From: Bacillota bacterium
GTDB taxonomy: Bacteria; Bacillota; Clostridia; Christensenellales; JAEXRW01
Assembly (NCBI GenBank): GCA_023454175.1
Contig: JAEXRW010000005.1
Coordinates: forward strand, 1 to 64,000
Direction of reading: 5' to 3'
DNA length: 64,000 nucleotides
Every line of letters starts with the position of its first letter. The first letter of the stretch is position 1. The notes under the pieces are model-generated. The model made no database searches and was not told the origin of the DNA. It saw nothing but the letters and a program-made list of their open reading frames with translations. The position numbers and the translations under genes were made by a program. Below, piece after piece: positions 49,364-57,755 of the stretch.

Positions 49364-49557
49364 GATTCACGGGGGCTCCTTTTATTTTTGTAATTGTTCT
49401 TCCAATCCGTTTGATATATTATTAAAGAGTAAAGGTTTCACTTCATTTTCATCGGGTAAGGAGGGTTGAGCCGTATAAAGGGCAGTTCCAAGGTACACCC
49501 GCCATCATTTATTATTTTCGTCAATGCAGTTTCGAACGCCCTTTATCAGCAGGTAAA
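49364..49557. other. intergenic, no gene
   Basis: An AT-rich region between the repeat element and the GT4 gene. It probably contains the GT4 promoter. Confidence 0.4.
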
Positions 49558-50781
49558 ATGAGAATAGTCATCGTCATCGACCAGTATGACAACGAAAACA
49601 ACGGTACCACGGTGTCGGCTGCCCGTTTTGTTTCCCATCTGCGCGCACGCGGGCACGAAGTGCGCATCTGCGCCACAGGGAAGCCGGGTCCCGACAAGTA
49701 CGTGATGAAGACGCACATCTTCCCCATTATCGACCCGCTCATCAGCAGCCAGGGGATGCAGTTCGGCAGGGCCGTGGAAAGCGAATTGCGAAGGGCGTTT
49801 GAGGGTGCCGATATCGTCCATCTCTACCTCCCTTTCCGGCTGGAGATGCGTGCGCGGGAGATCGCCGAAGAGATGGGCATCCCCTACATGTCGGCCTTCC
49901 ATTGCCAGCCTGAGAACGTCACGTACAATATCGGTATGAAGTACCTCACCCCCCTGGCCCATGGTCTATACTGGTGGTTCAGGCACCGGTTTTACCGGTA
50001 TGTGAACCACATCCACTGCCCCACCAAATTCATCGCGGGCCAGTTGGAGGCGCACGGCTACGCAGCGGAGCTGCATGTCATATCCAACGGCGCGGATGAG
50101 GCATTCCGTCCCGTGCAGGTAGAAAAGCCAGCTGGGTGGCAGGACAGATTCGTCGTCATGATGATCGGAAGGCTCTCGCGGGAAAAGCGGCAGGACCTCA
50201 TCATCAAGGCCGCCATGCGCTCCAAATACAGTGGAAGGATTCAGCTTGTTTTTGCAGGCAATGGCCCAAGGAAGAAATACTATGCCCGTCTGGGCAGGAA
50301 ACTGGAGAATCCCCCTGTTTTCGGTTATTACAGCAAGGATAAGCTTATCCAGCTTATCAACCAATGCGACCTGTATGTGCACGCCGCCGAGGCGGAGATC
50401 GAAGCCATCTCCTGCATCGAGGCGTTTTCCTGCGGCCTCGTGCCTGTCATCGCCGATTCGAAACTCAGCGCCACCCCGCAGTTCGCGCTTTCCGCCAATA
50501 ACCTGTTCAGGAATAAGAGCGTATCAGATCTGGTGAGGAAGATGGAGTACTGGATCGAACACCCCGCCGAAAAGGAAGCTGTGGGAAAGGAATATGTGGA
50601 ATACGCCCAGCAATACAGGGTCACCCGTTCCGCCGAAAAGATGGAGGAGGTATACCGCCTGGTCATAGCGGAGCATCAGGAGTCCCGCAAGCGCGCGGAG
50701 GTCCCGGAATACGAACCTGTGGAGTTGCTGGAGGACGGTTTCGAGGAAGAGGAAGAGCCCACGTTCGCCGGGGAACATTGA
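49558..50781 (+). CDS. GT4 family glycosyltransferase
   Basis: 407 residues, GT-B fold. The N-terminal VVIDQYDNENNGTTVSAARFVSHLRARGHEV, then VVMMIGRLSREKRQDLIIKA and the EX7E-like EIEAISCIEAFSCGLVPVIAD, place it with retaining GT4 enzymes of the glycolipid (MGlcDAG/DGlcDAG-type) or polysaccharide class. The last ~35 residues are an acidic tail. The substrate is unknown. The ribosome site is AGCAGGTAAA; the ATG at 49558 fits. Followed by a terminator. Confidence 0.9.
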   Translation: MRIVIVIDQYDNENNGTTVSAARFVSHLRARGHEVRICATGKPGPDKYVMKTHIFPIIDPLISSQGMQFGRAVESELRRAFEGADIVHLYLPFRLEMRAREIAEEMGIPYMSAFHCQPENVTYNIGMKYLTPLAHGLYWWFRHRFYRYVNHIHCPTKFIAGQLEAHGYAAELHVISNGADEAFRPVQVEKPAGWQDRFVVMMIGRLSREKRQDLIIKAAMRSKYSGRIQLVFAGNGPRKKYYARLGRKLENPPVFGYYSKDKLIQLINQCDLYVHAAEAEIEAISCIEAFSCGLVPVIADSKLSATPQFALSANNLFRNKSVSDLVRKMEYWIEHPAEKEAVGKEYVEYAQQYRVTRSAEKMEEVYRLVIAEHQESRKRAEVPEYEPVELLEDGFEEEEEPTFAGEH

Positions 50782-50810
50782 CGTGCATAGCTGAATGGAT
50801 ATCTGCCTGG

Positions 50811-50837
50811 GGAGAGCGATAAAATGCTCTCCTTTTT
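50811..50837 (+). terminator. terminator of the GT4 gene
   Basis: GGAGAGC (50811-50817) pairs with GCTCTCC (50826-50832), then five T. Confidence 0.9.
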
Positions 50838-50945
50838 CGTTGGATGATATTACCGCTGTGCCCGCCCTTATCCCTTTTCCGGATTATTACGATATAAGGA
50901 TATGAAATGCTGGATTTGGTGCCTTGGGGATGGGAGGTGAGAGCC

Positions 50946-51413
50946 ATGACGTATAAGGAACTGATCGGCAATATCCGCAACAGCAACGCCTGGTATTATA
51001 ATAATTATGAAGGATTGTATGTCAATAAGATCGACCTATCCCTGCTCATCCGCGAGGACAGGGCTTTTAAACCCGTTCAATACAGCGGCAAATGGCTTTC
51101 GGCTGTGATGCGCGACCCCGCGCCCAAAGTCTTCCGGAAAAGGTTTGAGGTGGTCCATGGCGCGATGCCTGTCCATGTCGTCCACGCCCTGGAATTCATG
51201 GAGGAGGAAGCCTCGTTTGACCTGCAGGCCACGCTTCCGCTGAAAGGCGCCGGAAACAACCATGTGATTTATATCCCCGTGCCCGATGAATACAGGCCTC
51301 AGGTCGTGCATATGGAGGACCTGAGCATATGCAGGGTACTCAGCCGTTTTAATCCGAGGTTTGACCGCTATATGGAGCGTACGGACCTCAAGATCGTTGA
51401 ATTCGTGGAGTAA
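50946..51413 (+). CDS. protein of unknown function
   Basis: 155 residues without signal or membrane helix. MTYKELIGNIRNSNAWYYNNYEGLYVNKIDLSLLIRED opens it, with many aromatics. The ATG at 50946 follows GGGAGG by about eight bases; a longer frame from 50907 is possible. There are no motifs I recognise. Codon use fits the neighbours. A clean terminator follows. Confidence 0.65.
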   Translation: MTYKELIGNIRNSNAWYYNNYEGLYVNKIDLSLLIREDRAFKPVQYSGKWLSAVMRDPAPKVFRKRFEVVHGAMPVHVVHALEFMEEEASFDLQATLPLKGAGNNHVIYIPVPDEYRPQVVHMEDLSICRVLSRFNPRFDRYMERTDLKIVEFVE

Positions 51414-51440
51414 TACATTCCCGTCAAAAGCGTTGAAAAC

Positions 51441-51473
51441 CAGGGCCGGCTTTAAGTCGGCCCTGTTTTTTTT
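51441..51473 (+). terminator. terminator of the unknown gene at 50946
   Basis: CAGGGCCG (51441-51448) pairs with CGGCCCTG (51458-51465), followed by eight T. Confidence 0.92.
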
Positions 51474-51482
51474 GCTGGATGA

Positions 51483-54137
51483 TTATTGCGGTTTGTTCTG
51501 GTTTTGTATGATCTCGATGAATAAACTTACGACCTTGGGATCGAACTGGCTTCCGGCAGCGGATTTCAATTCTGCGATGGCATCCTTGATGGACATGGCC
51601 TTACGGTACACCCTGTCCTGCGTCATGGCGTCATAAGCGTCCACCACCGATAGGATGCGGGAGAGCAGGGGGATTTGTCTCCCTCTGAGGCCCTGCGGAT
51701 AGCCGTTGCCGTCCCACCGTTCATGGTGTGTCAGGATATATTCCGATATGTGCGAAAGCTCCACCGCGGATAGGGCGATCCTGCATCCCGTTTCGGGGTG
51801 CTTCTTCATCTCCGACCATTCTTCTTCATCCAGCGGCCCGTTCTTGTTCAGGATCCTGTCGTCGATCGTGATCTTCCCGATATCATGGAGCACCGCAAAC
51901 AGCTCGAGATCGTTCTTCTCATTTTCCGAAAGGTTCAGTTCCAGTGCGATCATCATGCACAGGTCGCGCAGGCGGGAGGTATGCGCCTCGGTCTCATGGC
52001 TTTTCTCATACAGCGTCTTCTTCATGGAGGCGATGATGGAGCTGTGTGTGCTCCTGCTTTCCAGGAGTTTTCGCTTGTACATGGAGTCTTCAGCCGATTT
52101 GAGCACGCTCCGCAGGCTCCGTTCATCCGTATCCTTTGTGGCGTATCCCAGGGAAATGCTCGTGATGGTGTTGCCCGAGGTGTGCTTGCACTCCTCGCAG
52201 ATCCTGTATATCCTTTCGCAGGTCTGGGCGGCATCCTTCGTGTCCGCCTCCGTCAGGATGATGACGAATTCATCCCCTCCCCATCTGGAAAGGATATCTC
52301 CGGGCCGCAGCGCCTGCTTTACGATATTGCTGATGGTGACCAGCAGGTTATCTCCCTCTTCATGCCCGAATACGTCGTTGGTGATCTTCAGTCCGTTGAC
52401 ATCCCCCATGATGATGGAAACTGGCCGCTTCCCTTCCGCTTCCAGCCGCTCCAGTTCCTTTTCGGCATAAACGCGGTTGTACACGCCTGTAAGGATATCG
52501 TGGTTGCTCAGGTGGTTGATGGCTTCCTGTTGCCTTTTCTCTTCGGTCACATCCCTGAAGGCCAGTACCACGCCTACCGTCTTTCCCTCCCTGTTTTGGA
52601 TCGGTGCGGCGCAGTCGGAGATGGAGAGCATCGTACCATCCTTTGCACGCAGTGCGGTATGATAGGCCATCTCCACGATTGTATTCGTTTTCAATACCCA
52701 ATCCGCCGGATTCCTTGCCCTCTCTCTAGTGGTTTCATCAAAAATGTCAAATACCTCGGCCAGGTTTTTGCCCTGCGCGTCGGTCGCTTTCCAGCCCGTC
52801 AGGTTCTCCGCCGTTGTGTTCATCATCTTGATGATGCCGTTTTGATCGGTGGCGATGATTCCGTCCCCGATGGACCGCAGTGTGATATCCAGCGTCTCCT
52901 TCTCCTCCTGCAGCAGCACGGATGTCCGGTATAGCTCGTCATTGGTCTCCTCCAGCAGCAGGTTGTTTTCCGAAAGTTTTTCCTGTGCCTTGCGGATGTT
53001 CTGCGCCATGATGGTGAAAGCGCCGGCCAGCTGCCCCAGCTCATCGTTAGACGCTATGTCTATTGTCACGTCCAGGTTCCCTTGGGAGAGTTCCACCGCG
53101 GCGTTTTTGATCTTTGTCATCTTGGATGTGGTCGCCCGGCCAAATGCGTGCGCTGTGATCAGCCCCATTAAAAAGATGGCCACCGAAACTGCTATGACAT
53201 AATTTCTTAAGGTGTTAAGGTCCGCCAGCATCTCGTTCACCGGAGGTGTTGCCGCGATGATCCAGCCGTTATCCAGCCTGTGGTAAGCCATGATCTTTTC
53301 GATCCCATTGAATGTGTACCGCACTGTGCCGGTACCGTCAGGATCGTTTTCTATCTGGTCGTTTACGGCGTCCATATCCTTGTTGGCTCGCAGGTTTTTG
53401 ATGGAAGGCACCGGATGGTAAAGTACATTGGAGTCCCTGTCAAAAAGGATATAATAGCCTGTGTCATATATTTTTAGCCTGCTGATCTGCTCCCTCAGAT
53501 CATCGAAATAAAAATCCGAGCCTACCACGCCCAGCGTTATCCCGTCTTTCTGGATCCTTCTGCTGTACGTTACGAGTGTTTTGTCCCAATTCTTCCAGTA
53601 GTAAGGGGCTGTCCAGATTTCCCCCTTTTCATATGCTTCCTTCCACCATTCATCCACAAAGACGCCTGCATCTGCGATGTCGTACTCGGGCACTTCCACA
53701 AGCCCGTCATTCTCTTGATGAAAGGATATCAGGTGTGTGCCCCCTGTTGTCCGTGGATCAAAGACGATCCATCCGCTCTTCATGCCCTTGATCCGGATCT
53801 CATTTTTGATGATCGGACGCAGTGTGTTTTCGTATTGCTCCATCCTGATATCGTTGTTTGCCACATCATTCAGATCGATGCTGGTCACCGCCAGGTTTTC
53901 CAGGGTATCGCTGAATTTCAGGATGGCATCGATTTCGTGATTGATGCCTTTGGCTGTGAGTGAGACGTTTTCTATCAACGCCTTTTCGGATTCTTTTACG
54001 ATGATGCTCTCGGCGCCAAAATAGAAAATACAGCTGGTCACGGTGATAGCAAGCACCATGAATCCGATGATATATAGTATGAACCTGGTGGATATGCGGT
54101 TTGAGACTTTCTTGTGCAAAAGGTCAGAAATCTTCAA
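51483..54137 (-). CDS. bifunctional diguanylate cyclase / c-di-GMP phosphodiesterase receptor (Cache-HAMP-PAS-GGDEF-HD-GYP)
   Basis: 884 residues. Membrane helices are about 17-40 and 308-330, with an extracytoplasmic Cache-type sensor between them. Next come HAMP (about 335-390), a coiled coil, PAS (about 425-550), GGDEF (about 560-700) and HD-GYP (about 715-875). The GGDEF site is intact (RWGGDEFVI, about 617). The HD-GYP motifs are intact: HDIGKI (about 754), HPETG and HHERWDGNGYPQGL (about 815). It would sense an external ligand and set c-di-GMP levels. Both catalytic domains look competent. It ends ten bases before the convergent terminator. Confidence 0.93.
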   Translation of the reverse strand: MKISDLLHKKVSNRISTRFILYIIGFMVLAITVTSCIFYFGAESIIVKESEKALIENVSLTAKGINHEIDAILKFSDTLENLAVTSIDLNDVANNDIRMEQYENTLRPIIKNEIRIKGMKSGWIVFDPRTTGGTHLISFHQENDGLVEVPEYDIADAGVFVDEWWKEAYEKGEIWTAPYYWKNWDKTLVTYSRRIQKDGITLGVVGSDFYFDDLREQISRLKIYDTGYYILFDRDSNVLYHPVPSIKNLRANKDMDAVNDQIENDPDGTGTVRYTFNGIEKIMAYHRLDNGWIIAATPPVNEMLADLNTLRNYVIAVSVAIFLMGLITAHAFGRATTSKMTKIKNAAVELSQGNLDVTIDIASNDELGQLAGAFTIMAQNIRKAQEKLSENNLLLEETNDELYRTSVLLQEEKETLDITLRSIGDGIIATDQNGIIKMMNTTAENLTGWKATDAQGKNLAEVFDIFDETTRERARNPADWVLKTNTIVEMAYHTALRAKDGTMLSISDCAAPIQNREGKTVGVVLAFRDVTEEKRQQEAINHLSNHDILTGVYNRVYAEKELERLEAEGKRPVSIIMGDVNGLKITNDVFGHEEGDNLLVTISNIVKQALRPGDILSRWGGDEFVIILTEADTKDAAQTCERIYRICEECKHTSGNTITSISLGYATKDTDERSLRSVLKSAEDSMYKRKLLESRSTHSSIIASMKKTLYEKSHETEAHTSRLRDLCMMIALELNLSENEKNDLELFAVLHDIGKITIDDRILNKNGPLDEEEWSEMKKHPETGCRIALSAVELSHISEYILTHHERWDGNGYPQGLRGRQIPLLSRILSVVDAYDAMTQDRVYRKAMSIKDAIAELKSAAGSQFDPKVVSLFIEIIQNQNKPQ

Positions 54138-54379
54138 ATATTTTCACCGTTTTTTCTTTGATGCATGCTGAAATATCCCCCAAATAATATCGTGCTTTTC
54201 TTTGAAATTGTTCATCAATATGGCATTTTTCCACAGATAATATCAACGGTATGATTAGAAGTGAACACTGCCCCTCCATGGGCCTTTCACCTGATGGGTT
54301 GGGAATTATACCCATTCTTCGATCTGCGTAAATTCCCTTTCTTGGGGGAAGGATAAGTAAAATTTTCGGGGGTGAGAAT
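54138..54379. other. divergent promoter region
   Basis: A 242-base AT-rich gap between the c-di-GMP enzyme (minus) and the small ORF (plus). No gene. The ribosome site of the small ORF, GGGGGTGAGAAT, is at its right end. Confidence 0.45.
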
Positions 54380-54490
54380 ATGGCAAAGAAAAGCAGCAGG
54401 AGTTCTTATACAGTTCACCAAAATGCCGCCTGGGCCAAACCCGAACCGGCGGAGCCTGTACAGGGCAGATCCTCCGGGAAAAAGGGATAG
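54380..54490 (+). CDS. 36-residue Lys/Ser/Pro-rich small protein
   Basis: ATG 54380 after GGGGGTGAG, stop TAG 54488-54490. The product starts MAKKSSRSSYTVHQNAAWAK and ends in a Pro/Gly/Lys-rich tail. Basic and probably disordered, no known family. A terminator begins 14 bases after the stop, so it is a complete transcription unit. There is no sign of it in neighbouring genes. Confidence 0.6.
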   Translation: MAKKSSRSSYTVHQNAAWAKPEPAEPVQGRSSGKKG

Positions 54491-54503
54491 TTGCGGATAG
54501 GGA

Positions 54504-54535
54504 CCCCGTGCCGCAGGATACAGGTACGGGGTTTT
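54504..54535 (+). terminator. terminator after the 36-residue small protein
   Basis: CCCCGTGCC (54504-54512) pairs with GGTACGGGG (54523-54531, one mismatch), followed by four T. Confidence 0.75.
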
Positions 54536-54546
54536 CGCTTCTTTGA

Positions 54547-55731
54547 TCAACCTTCCAGCTTTGGCGGTTCTGCCAGCCCTGACCGGATGCTTATCCTTTC
54601 AATGAAGAGGAACAGGATCCCGATCGCCAGAAAAAATACCGCAGGCAGCGCCATGGCCGTCCGGATATTGATATACTGCCCCATCATGCCCATCAGCAGC
54701 GGTATGGTGGACATGCCCACGCCCCCGCTGGCGATGAACGTGGCAAATACAGTTCCGGTATTTTGTTTGTACCGCTCACTGCCGTAGGAAACGAGCAGCG
54801 GCCAGATGCTGGAGTAGCAAAATCCCATCAGCACGGTGACCACCCAGCCCATCTCCCGCGTTGTGACGAACGCAGAGCCCAGTGTGGCGGCCGCAGACGG
54901 GAAGGCCAGTATCAGGATGAGCGTGCGGATCTTCAGTTTGCGCATCAGTGCGGTCACGATCAGCCTGCCCGCCACCATTGCCAGCCAGAAAACGCCGACC
55001 GACATGCTGGAGTCCAGTTTGCTGAAAGCCAGGTTTTCCTTCATGAAAGTCGCCATCCATCCCCATGCGCCCGCTTCCGAGCCGGTATAGAGCAGAAGGC
55101 ATATGCACACCGCGATGAAAACCGGGGATGAAAAAAGCCTGCGGAATGCGTGGAAGGATATCTTGTCCTGCGGGGGAAGTTTGGGCATCCGGGTCGCACC
55201 GGTCAATATGGCGGACACGGCCCCGAGTACTGCCAGGGCTATATAAATGGTCCTCCACGGGATCCCCGATGAAAGGCATAACCCGATCAGGGCGTTTCCG
55301 GCAAAGGCGCCGATCCCGAATACCACCTGCACCATGTTCACATGAAAGGTCCCCTTCTCCTGGCCGATCTCGCTCAGCAGTGCGTTGGACATGGACTCCA
55401 TGATCCCCGCCCCGCCCCCGATAGCCAGCAGCAGGACGCACGCCGTCCAAAAGCTTCCCGCAAACGAGATCGCCAGCAGGCTGCATGTCATAATCCCGAG
55501 GAATGTGAAAAGCACATTTTTCTTGCCGAACCTGTCTGCTAGTACGCCGCCGGTGAATGTAAATATCGTAAAACCGATAAACATAGCCATCAGCAGTACG
55601 CCTGATTCCGCCATCTGCAGCGAAAAGGCTGCCTCCATTTCGTTGACGAGGGGGCCGATGGTGGTGATGATGACGGCGCAGATGAATATAAGGGTATAGC
55701 ACACGGTTATCTGAAGGTTTTTGCTTTTCAT
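54547..55731 (-). CDS. major facilitator superfamily transporter (FucP/sugar-type)
   Basis: 394 residues with twelve membrane helices in two halves. GGVLADRFGKKNVLF is the MFS loop 2-3 signature, and the second half repeats with FWLAMVAGRLIVTALMRKLKIR. The topology and the SEIGQEKGTFHVNMVQVVFGIGAF region resemble FucP-like sugar and related MFS proteins; the substrate is unknown. No sugar-catabolic gene lies nearby. The start MKSKNLQ has AGGTAATCC upstream, a modest site. Confidence 0.87.
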   Translation of the reverse strand: MKSKNLQITVCYTLIFICAVIITTIGPLVNEMEAAFSLQMAESGVLLMAMFIGFTIFTFTGGVLADRFGKKNVLFTFLGIMTCSLLAISFAGSFWTACVLLLAIGGGAGIMESMSNALLSEIGQEKGTFHVNMVQVVFGIGAFAGNALIGLCLSSGIPWRTIYIALAVLGAVSAILTGATRMPKLPPQDKISFHAFRRLFSSPVFIAVCICLLLYTGSEAGAWGWMATFMKENLAFSKLDSSMSVGVFWLAMVAGRLIVTALMRKLKIRTLILILAFPSAAATLGSAFVTTREMGWVVTVLMGFCYSSIWPLLVSYGSERYKQNTGTVFATFIASGGVGMSTIPLLMGMMGQYINIRTAMALPAVFFLAIGILFLFIERISIRSGLAEPPKLEG

Positions 55732-55866
55732 GGATTACCTCACAAAAAAATAAAACGTCGTCGGTATATAGGATACCATAGCTGGCTCGGGATACCAACC
55801 GCAAAATGATCGGCTAGTTTATGGATCATGCATTGCATTTTTGCTTCACGTTTCAAATATTGGTGC
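55732..55866. other. intergenic, promoter of the MFS gene probably here
   Basis: AT-rich gap before the tRNA promoter. No gene is seen. Confidence 0.4.
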
Positions 55867-55895
55867 TTGACACACTCTACGCTCTGAAATACAAT
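55867..55895 (+). promoter_or_regulatory. promoter of tRNA-Ala
   Basis: TTGACA (55867-55872) and TACAAT (55890-55895) separated by exactly 17 bases, about 20 bases before the tRNA 5' end. Confidence 0.9.
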
Positions 55896-55915
55896 ATATA
55901 AGCAACATCTTTCAC

Positions 55916-55992
55916 GGGGGTATGGCGCAGTTGGCTAGCGCGCTTGACTGGCAGTCAAGAGGTCGAGGGTTCAAGTCCCTCTATCTCCACCA
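55916..55992 (+). tRNA. tRNA-Ala (anticodon GGC)
   Basis: Clover-leaf by eye: acceptor GGGGGTA/TATCTCC with the alanine-specific G3:U70 pair. The anticodon stem CTTGA/TCAAG has loop CTGGCAG, so the anticodon is GGC (reads GCC). The T arm is GAGGG-TTCAAGT-CCCTC, with discriminator A and an encoded CCA end. Confidence 0.95.
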
Positions 55993-55996
55993 AGAA

Positions 55997-56027
55997 ATCC
56001 GCTGATATTTACATGATATCAGCGGAT
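55997..56027 (+). terminator. terminator-like hairpin after tRNA-Ala
   Basis: A perfect 12-bp stem ATCCGCTGATAT/ATATCAGCGGAT with a 7-base loop, followed only by a weak T-rich run. Confidence 0.7.
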
Positions 56028-56241
56028 ATTGCTTTATTTGACGGTATTCAACGTTTGCTTGAAAAATCAGTACTGCATTTATACTGCAGTAGATAAATAA
56101 ATACCCTTCAAAATTGTTTCAATGCCCGCAACAGGTACGATCCTGAAAGGCCAAACCACACCACCCCGCTATCCGTACGGGTACAGATCCACTTTATAGT
56201 GGCGCACTCATTCTGTTCCGCTTTGGATATATCATCTTGGT
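56028..56241. other. intergenic, no gene
   Basis: AT-rich stretch with a short palindrome around actgcatttatactgcagt. No integrase or attachment-site duplication of the tRNA end is seen. Confidence 0.4.
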
Positions 56242-57051
56242 TTACTGTGTGTACAGGTATTCTTTTTCATCTCTTTCTTCCCCGCACCGGCTGCAGGTGT
56301 ATGTAACGTCATACCAGCTTGCCTTGTCGGGGTCATACCAACCGGCATTGGGATGTTCGTTAAAAAACTTGTCGTATTCAGGATCCCTTTGCAGTACCCT
56401 GCCGGATTCCTGCCAGTCATGGCTCATGGCGCCGCACCGCGTACACCTGCAACCATCCAGTTCGTGATCCCGGTCCCGGCTCCAGCCGCACCGCTTGCAT
56501 TTGCAGCCTTCCCATTCGTGCCACATGTCCCGGTGCATGCCGCAGATCGTGCATGTGCACCCATCCCAGTCGTGTCCCGTCTGGCTGTCGGTTTTGTGCT
56601 CCCCGCAGACCTTGCATATGCACCTGTCCCAGTCATGCCCCTCTTCGTAAACGGAGCGGTGTGCGCCGCAGACCGTGCAGATGCACCCCGCCCAGGTGTG
56701 CCCGGTGAATTTACCGCAGTAATTGCAGTAGCATGACCCGGTGGAGTCATGCTTTTTGTGCCGCCTGTACCTGCGCATCGTACGGATATCCGGTATCAGG
56801 CGCATCACCGGGATCATGCCGGTGATGAACGCGATCAGGAACAGGAATGCAATGCTCATGCAGATGATGAATCCTGTCCAGGGCACGCCCCTGTGCGGCG
56901 GCAGGAAAAGCAGCCCCGCCAGCGCGGATAAGACCATCCCGAGGCCCGGGCCCACATATGTGCTCATCTGCGGCAGGATCACCTTGCGGCAATGCGGGCA
57001 GTCCGGAGCGTCATAGGGGAGCAGATTGTTGCATTGCAGGCATTTGCGCAT
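56242..57051 (-). CDS. Cys-rich multi-zinc-ribbon membrane protein, paralogue 1
   Basis: 269 residues. An N-terminal CxxC-x8-CPHC zinc ribbon (MRKCLQCNNLLPYDAPDCPHC) is followed by two membrane helices (about 38-52 and 58-82). A cytoplasmic basic linker and then six CxCxxCG-type modules follow, such as GHTWAGCICTVCGAH, GHDWDRCICKVCGEH, GHDWDGCTCTICGMH, WHEWEGCKCKRCGWS, DHELDGCRCTRCG, plus CNYCGK and a last CSRCGEE. Each could bind a metal. Such repeats occur in scattered bacteria with no assigned role. GGGAGG precedes the ATG. The next gene upstream is a shorter paralogue. Confidence 0.85.
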   Translation of the reverse strand: MRKCLQCNNLLPYDAPDCPHCRKVILPQMSTYVGPGLGMVLSALAGLLFLPPHRGVPWTGFIICMSIAFLFLIAFITGMIPVMRLIPDIRTMRRYRRHKKHDSTGSCYCNYCGKFTGHTWAGCICTVCGAHRSVYEEGHDWDRCICKVCGEHKTDSQTGHDWDGCTCTICGMHRDMWHEWEGCKCKRCGWSRDRDHELDGCRCTRCGAMSHDWQESGRVLQRDPEYDKFFNEHPNAGWYDPDKASWYDVTYTCSRCGEERDEKEYLYTQ

Positions 57052-57075
57052 ATGTGCAGTCCTCCCTTGGCGTAA

Positions 57076-57672
57076 TCACTCTTTTTTGACCCGTCCGCAG
57101 CCGTACTCCATGTCGATGGTGGGATCGGTTTCGGGCATGCACATGCCCCAGTCGCCAGGGCCTGCCCTCTGCGGGCATGTGGCGCAGGTATGGTATTCGC
57201 ACGGCGGCGTTTCCTCCCACTGTATGCCGCACTGCCTGCAGGTGTCCCCTTCCCGGTCGTGTCCGGTCTCGTCTGTATATTTTTGATCGCCGCATACCGT
57301 GCACACACACCCCGCCCAGGCGTGGCCTTTCAGCTTGCCGCACATTCTGCAGTAGCAAAATTCCGCATCGTCATGGTCTTTGTGCTGCGAGTATCTGCGC
57401 AGTATATGCCGCTCACGGATGTCCCTGATCAGGAATGCCGTTTGGACGATAAATAGGATGGCACATAAAATCCCCGATAGCAAAAGGATGAAAACCGTCC
57501 AGTCCTCCCCCGGCTTTTGCGGGATGAGAAGGATCCCGCCAGCAGTCAGCCCCGCCGCCAGCACGCCCGGCACGATGTACCGGTAAGGCTTGGGCAGCTT
57601 CACATCCTGGCAGTGCGGACAGACAGGCGCGTCATCGGGTACATAGTTTTGGCAATGCCGGCATTGTTTCAT
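57076..57672 (-). CDS. Cys-rich zinc-ribbon membrane protein, paralogue 2
   Basis: 198 residues. The same opening as paralogue 1: MKQCRHCQNYVPDDAPVCPHC, two membrane helices (about 32-50 and 58-82), then RYSQHKDHDDAEFCYCRMCGK, WAGCVCTVCGDQ and CRQCGIQ, ending with a divergent CEYHTCATCP region instead of the repeated HDW modules. It has AAGGAG before the ATG and its stop is 24 bases from the next gene, so co-transcribed. The function is unknown. Confidence 0.85.
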   Translation of the reverse strand: MKQCRHCQNYVPDDAPVCPHCQDVKLPKPYRYIVPGVLAAGLTAGGILLIPQKPGEDWTVFILLLSGILCAILFIVQTAFLIRDIRERHILRRYSQHKDHDDAEFCYCRMCGKLKGHAWAGCVCTVCGDQKYTDETGHDREGDTCRQCGIQWEETPPCEYHTCATCPQRAGPGDWGMCMPETDPTIDMEYGCGRVKKE

Positions 57673-57755
57673 GATGCATCTCTCCTTCCGCCATATAAAA
57701 ACATCAACCTGGCTTGCTGTTCTGCGGCATCCAAATGCCGCTTATACCCCCGGAT

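Noticed and set aside
54776..55804. 342-codon frame overlapping the MFS gene on the same strand
   Set aside because: A +1 frame rich in Arg, Gly and His; the MFS frame has the twelve helices and signature loop.
55916..56240. tRNA-Ala as an integration site of a genomic island
   Set aside because: No integrase gene and no repeat of the tRNA 3' end within the window.
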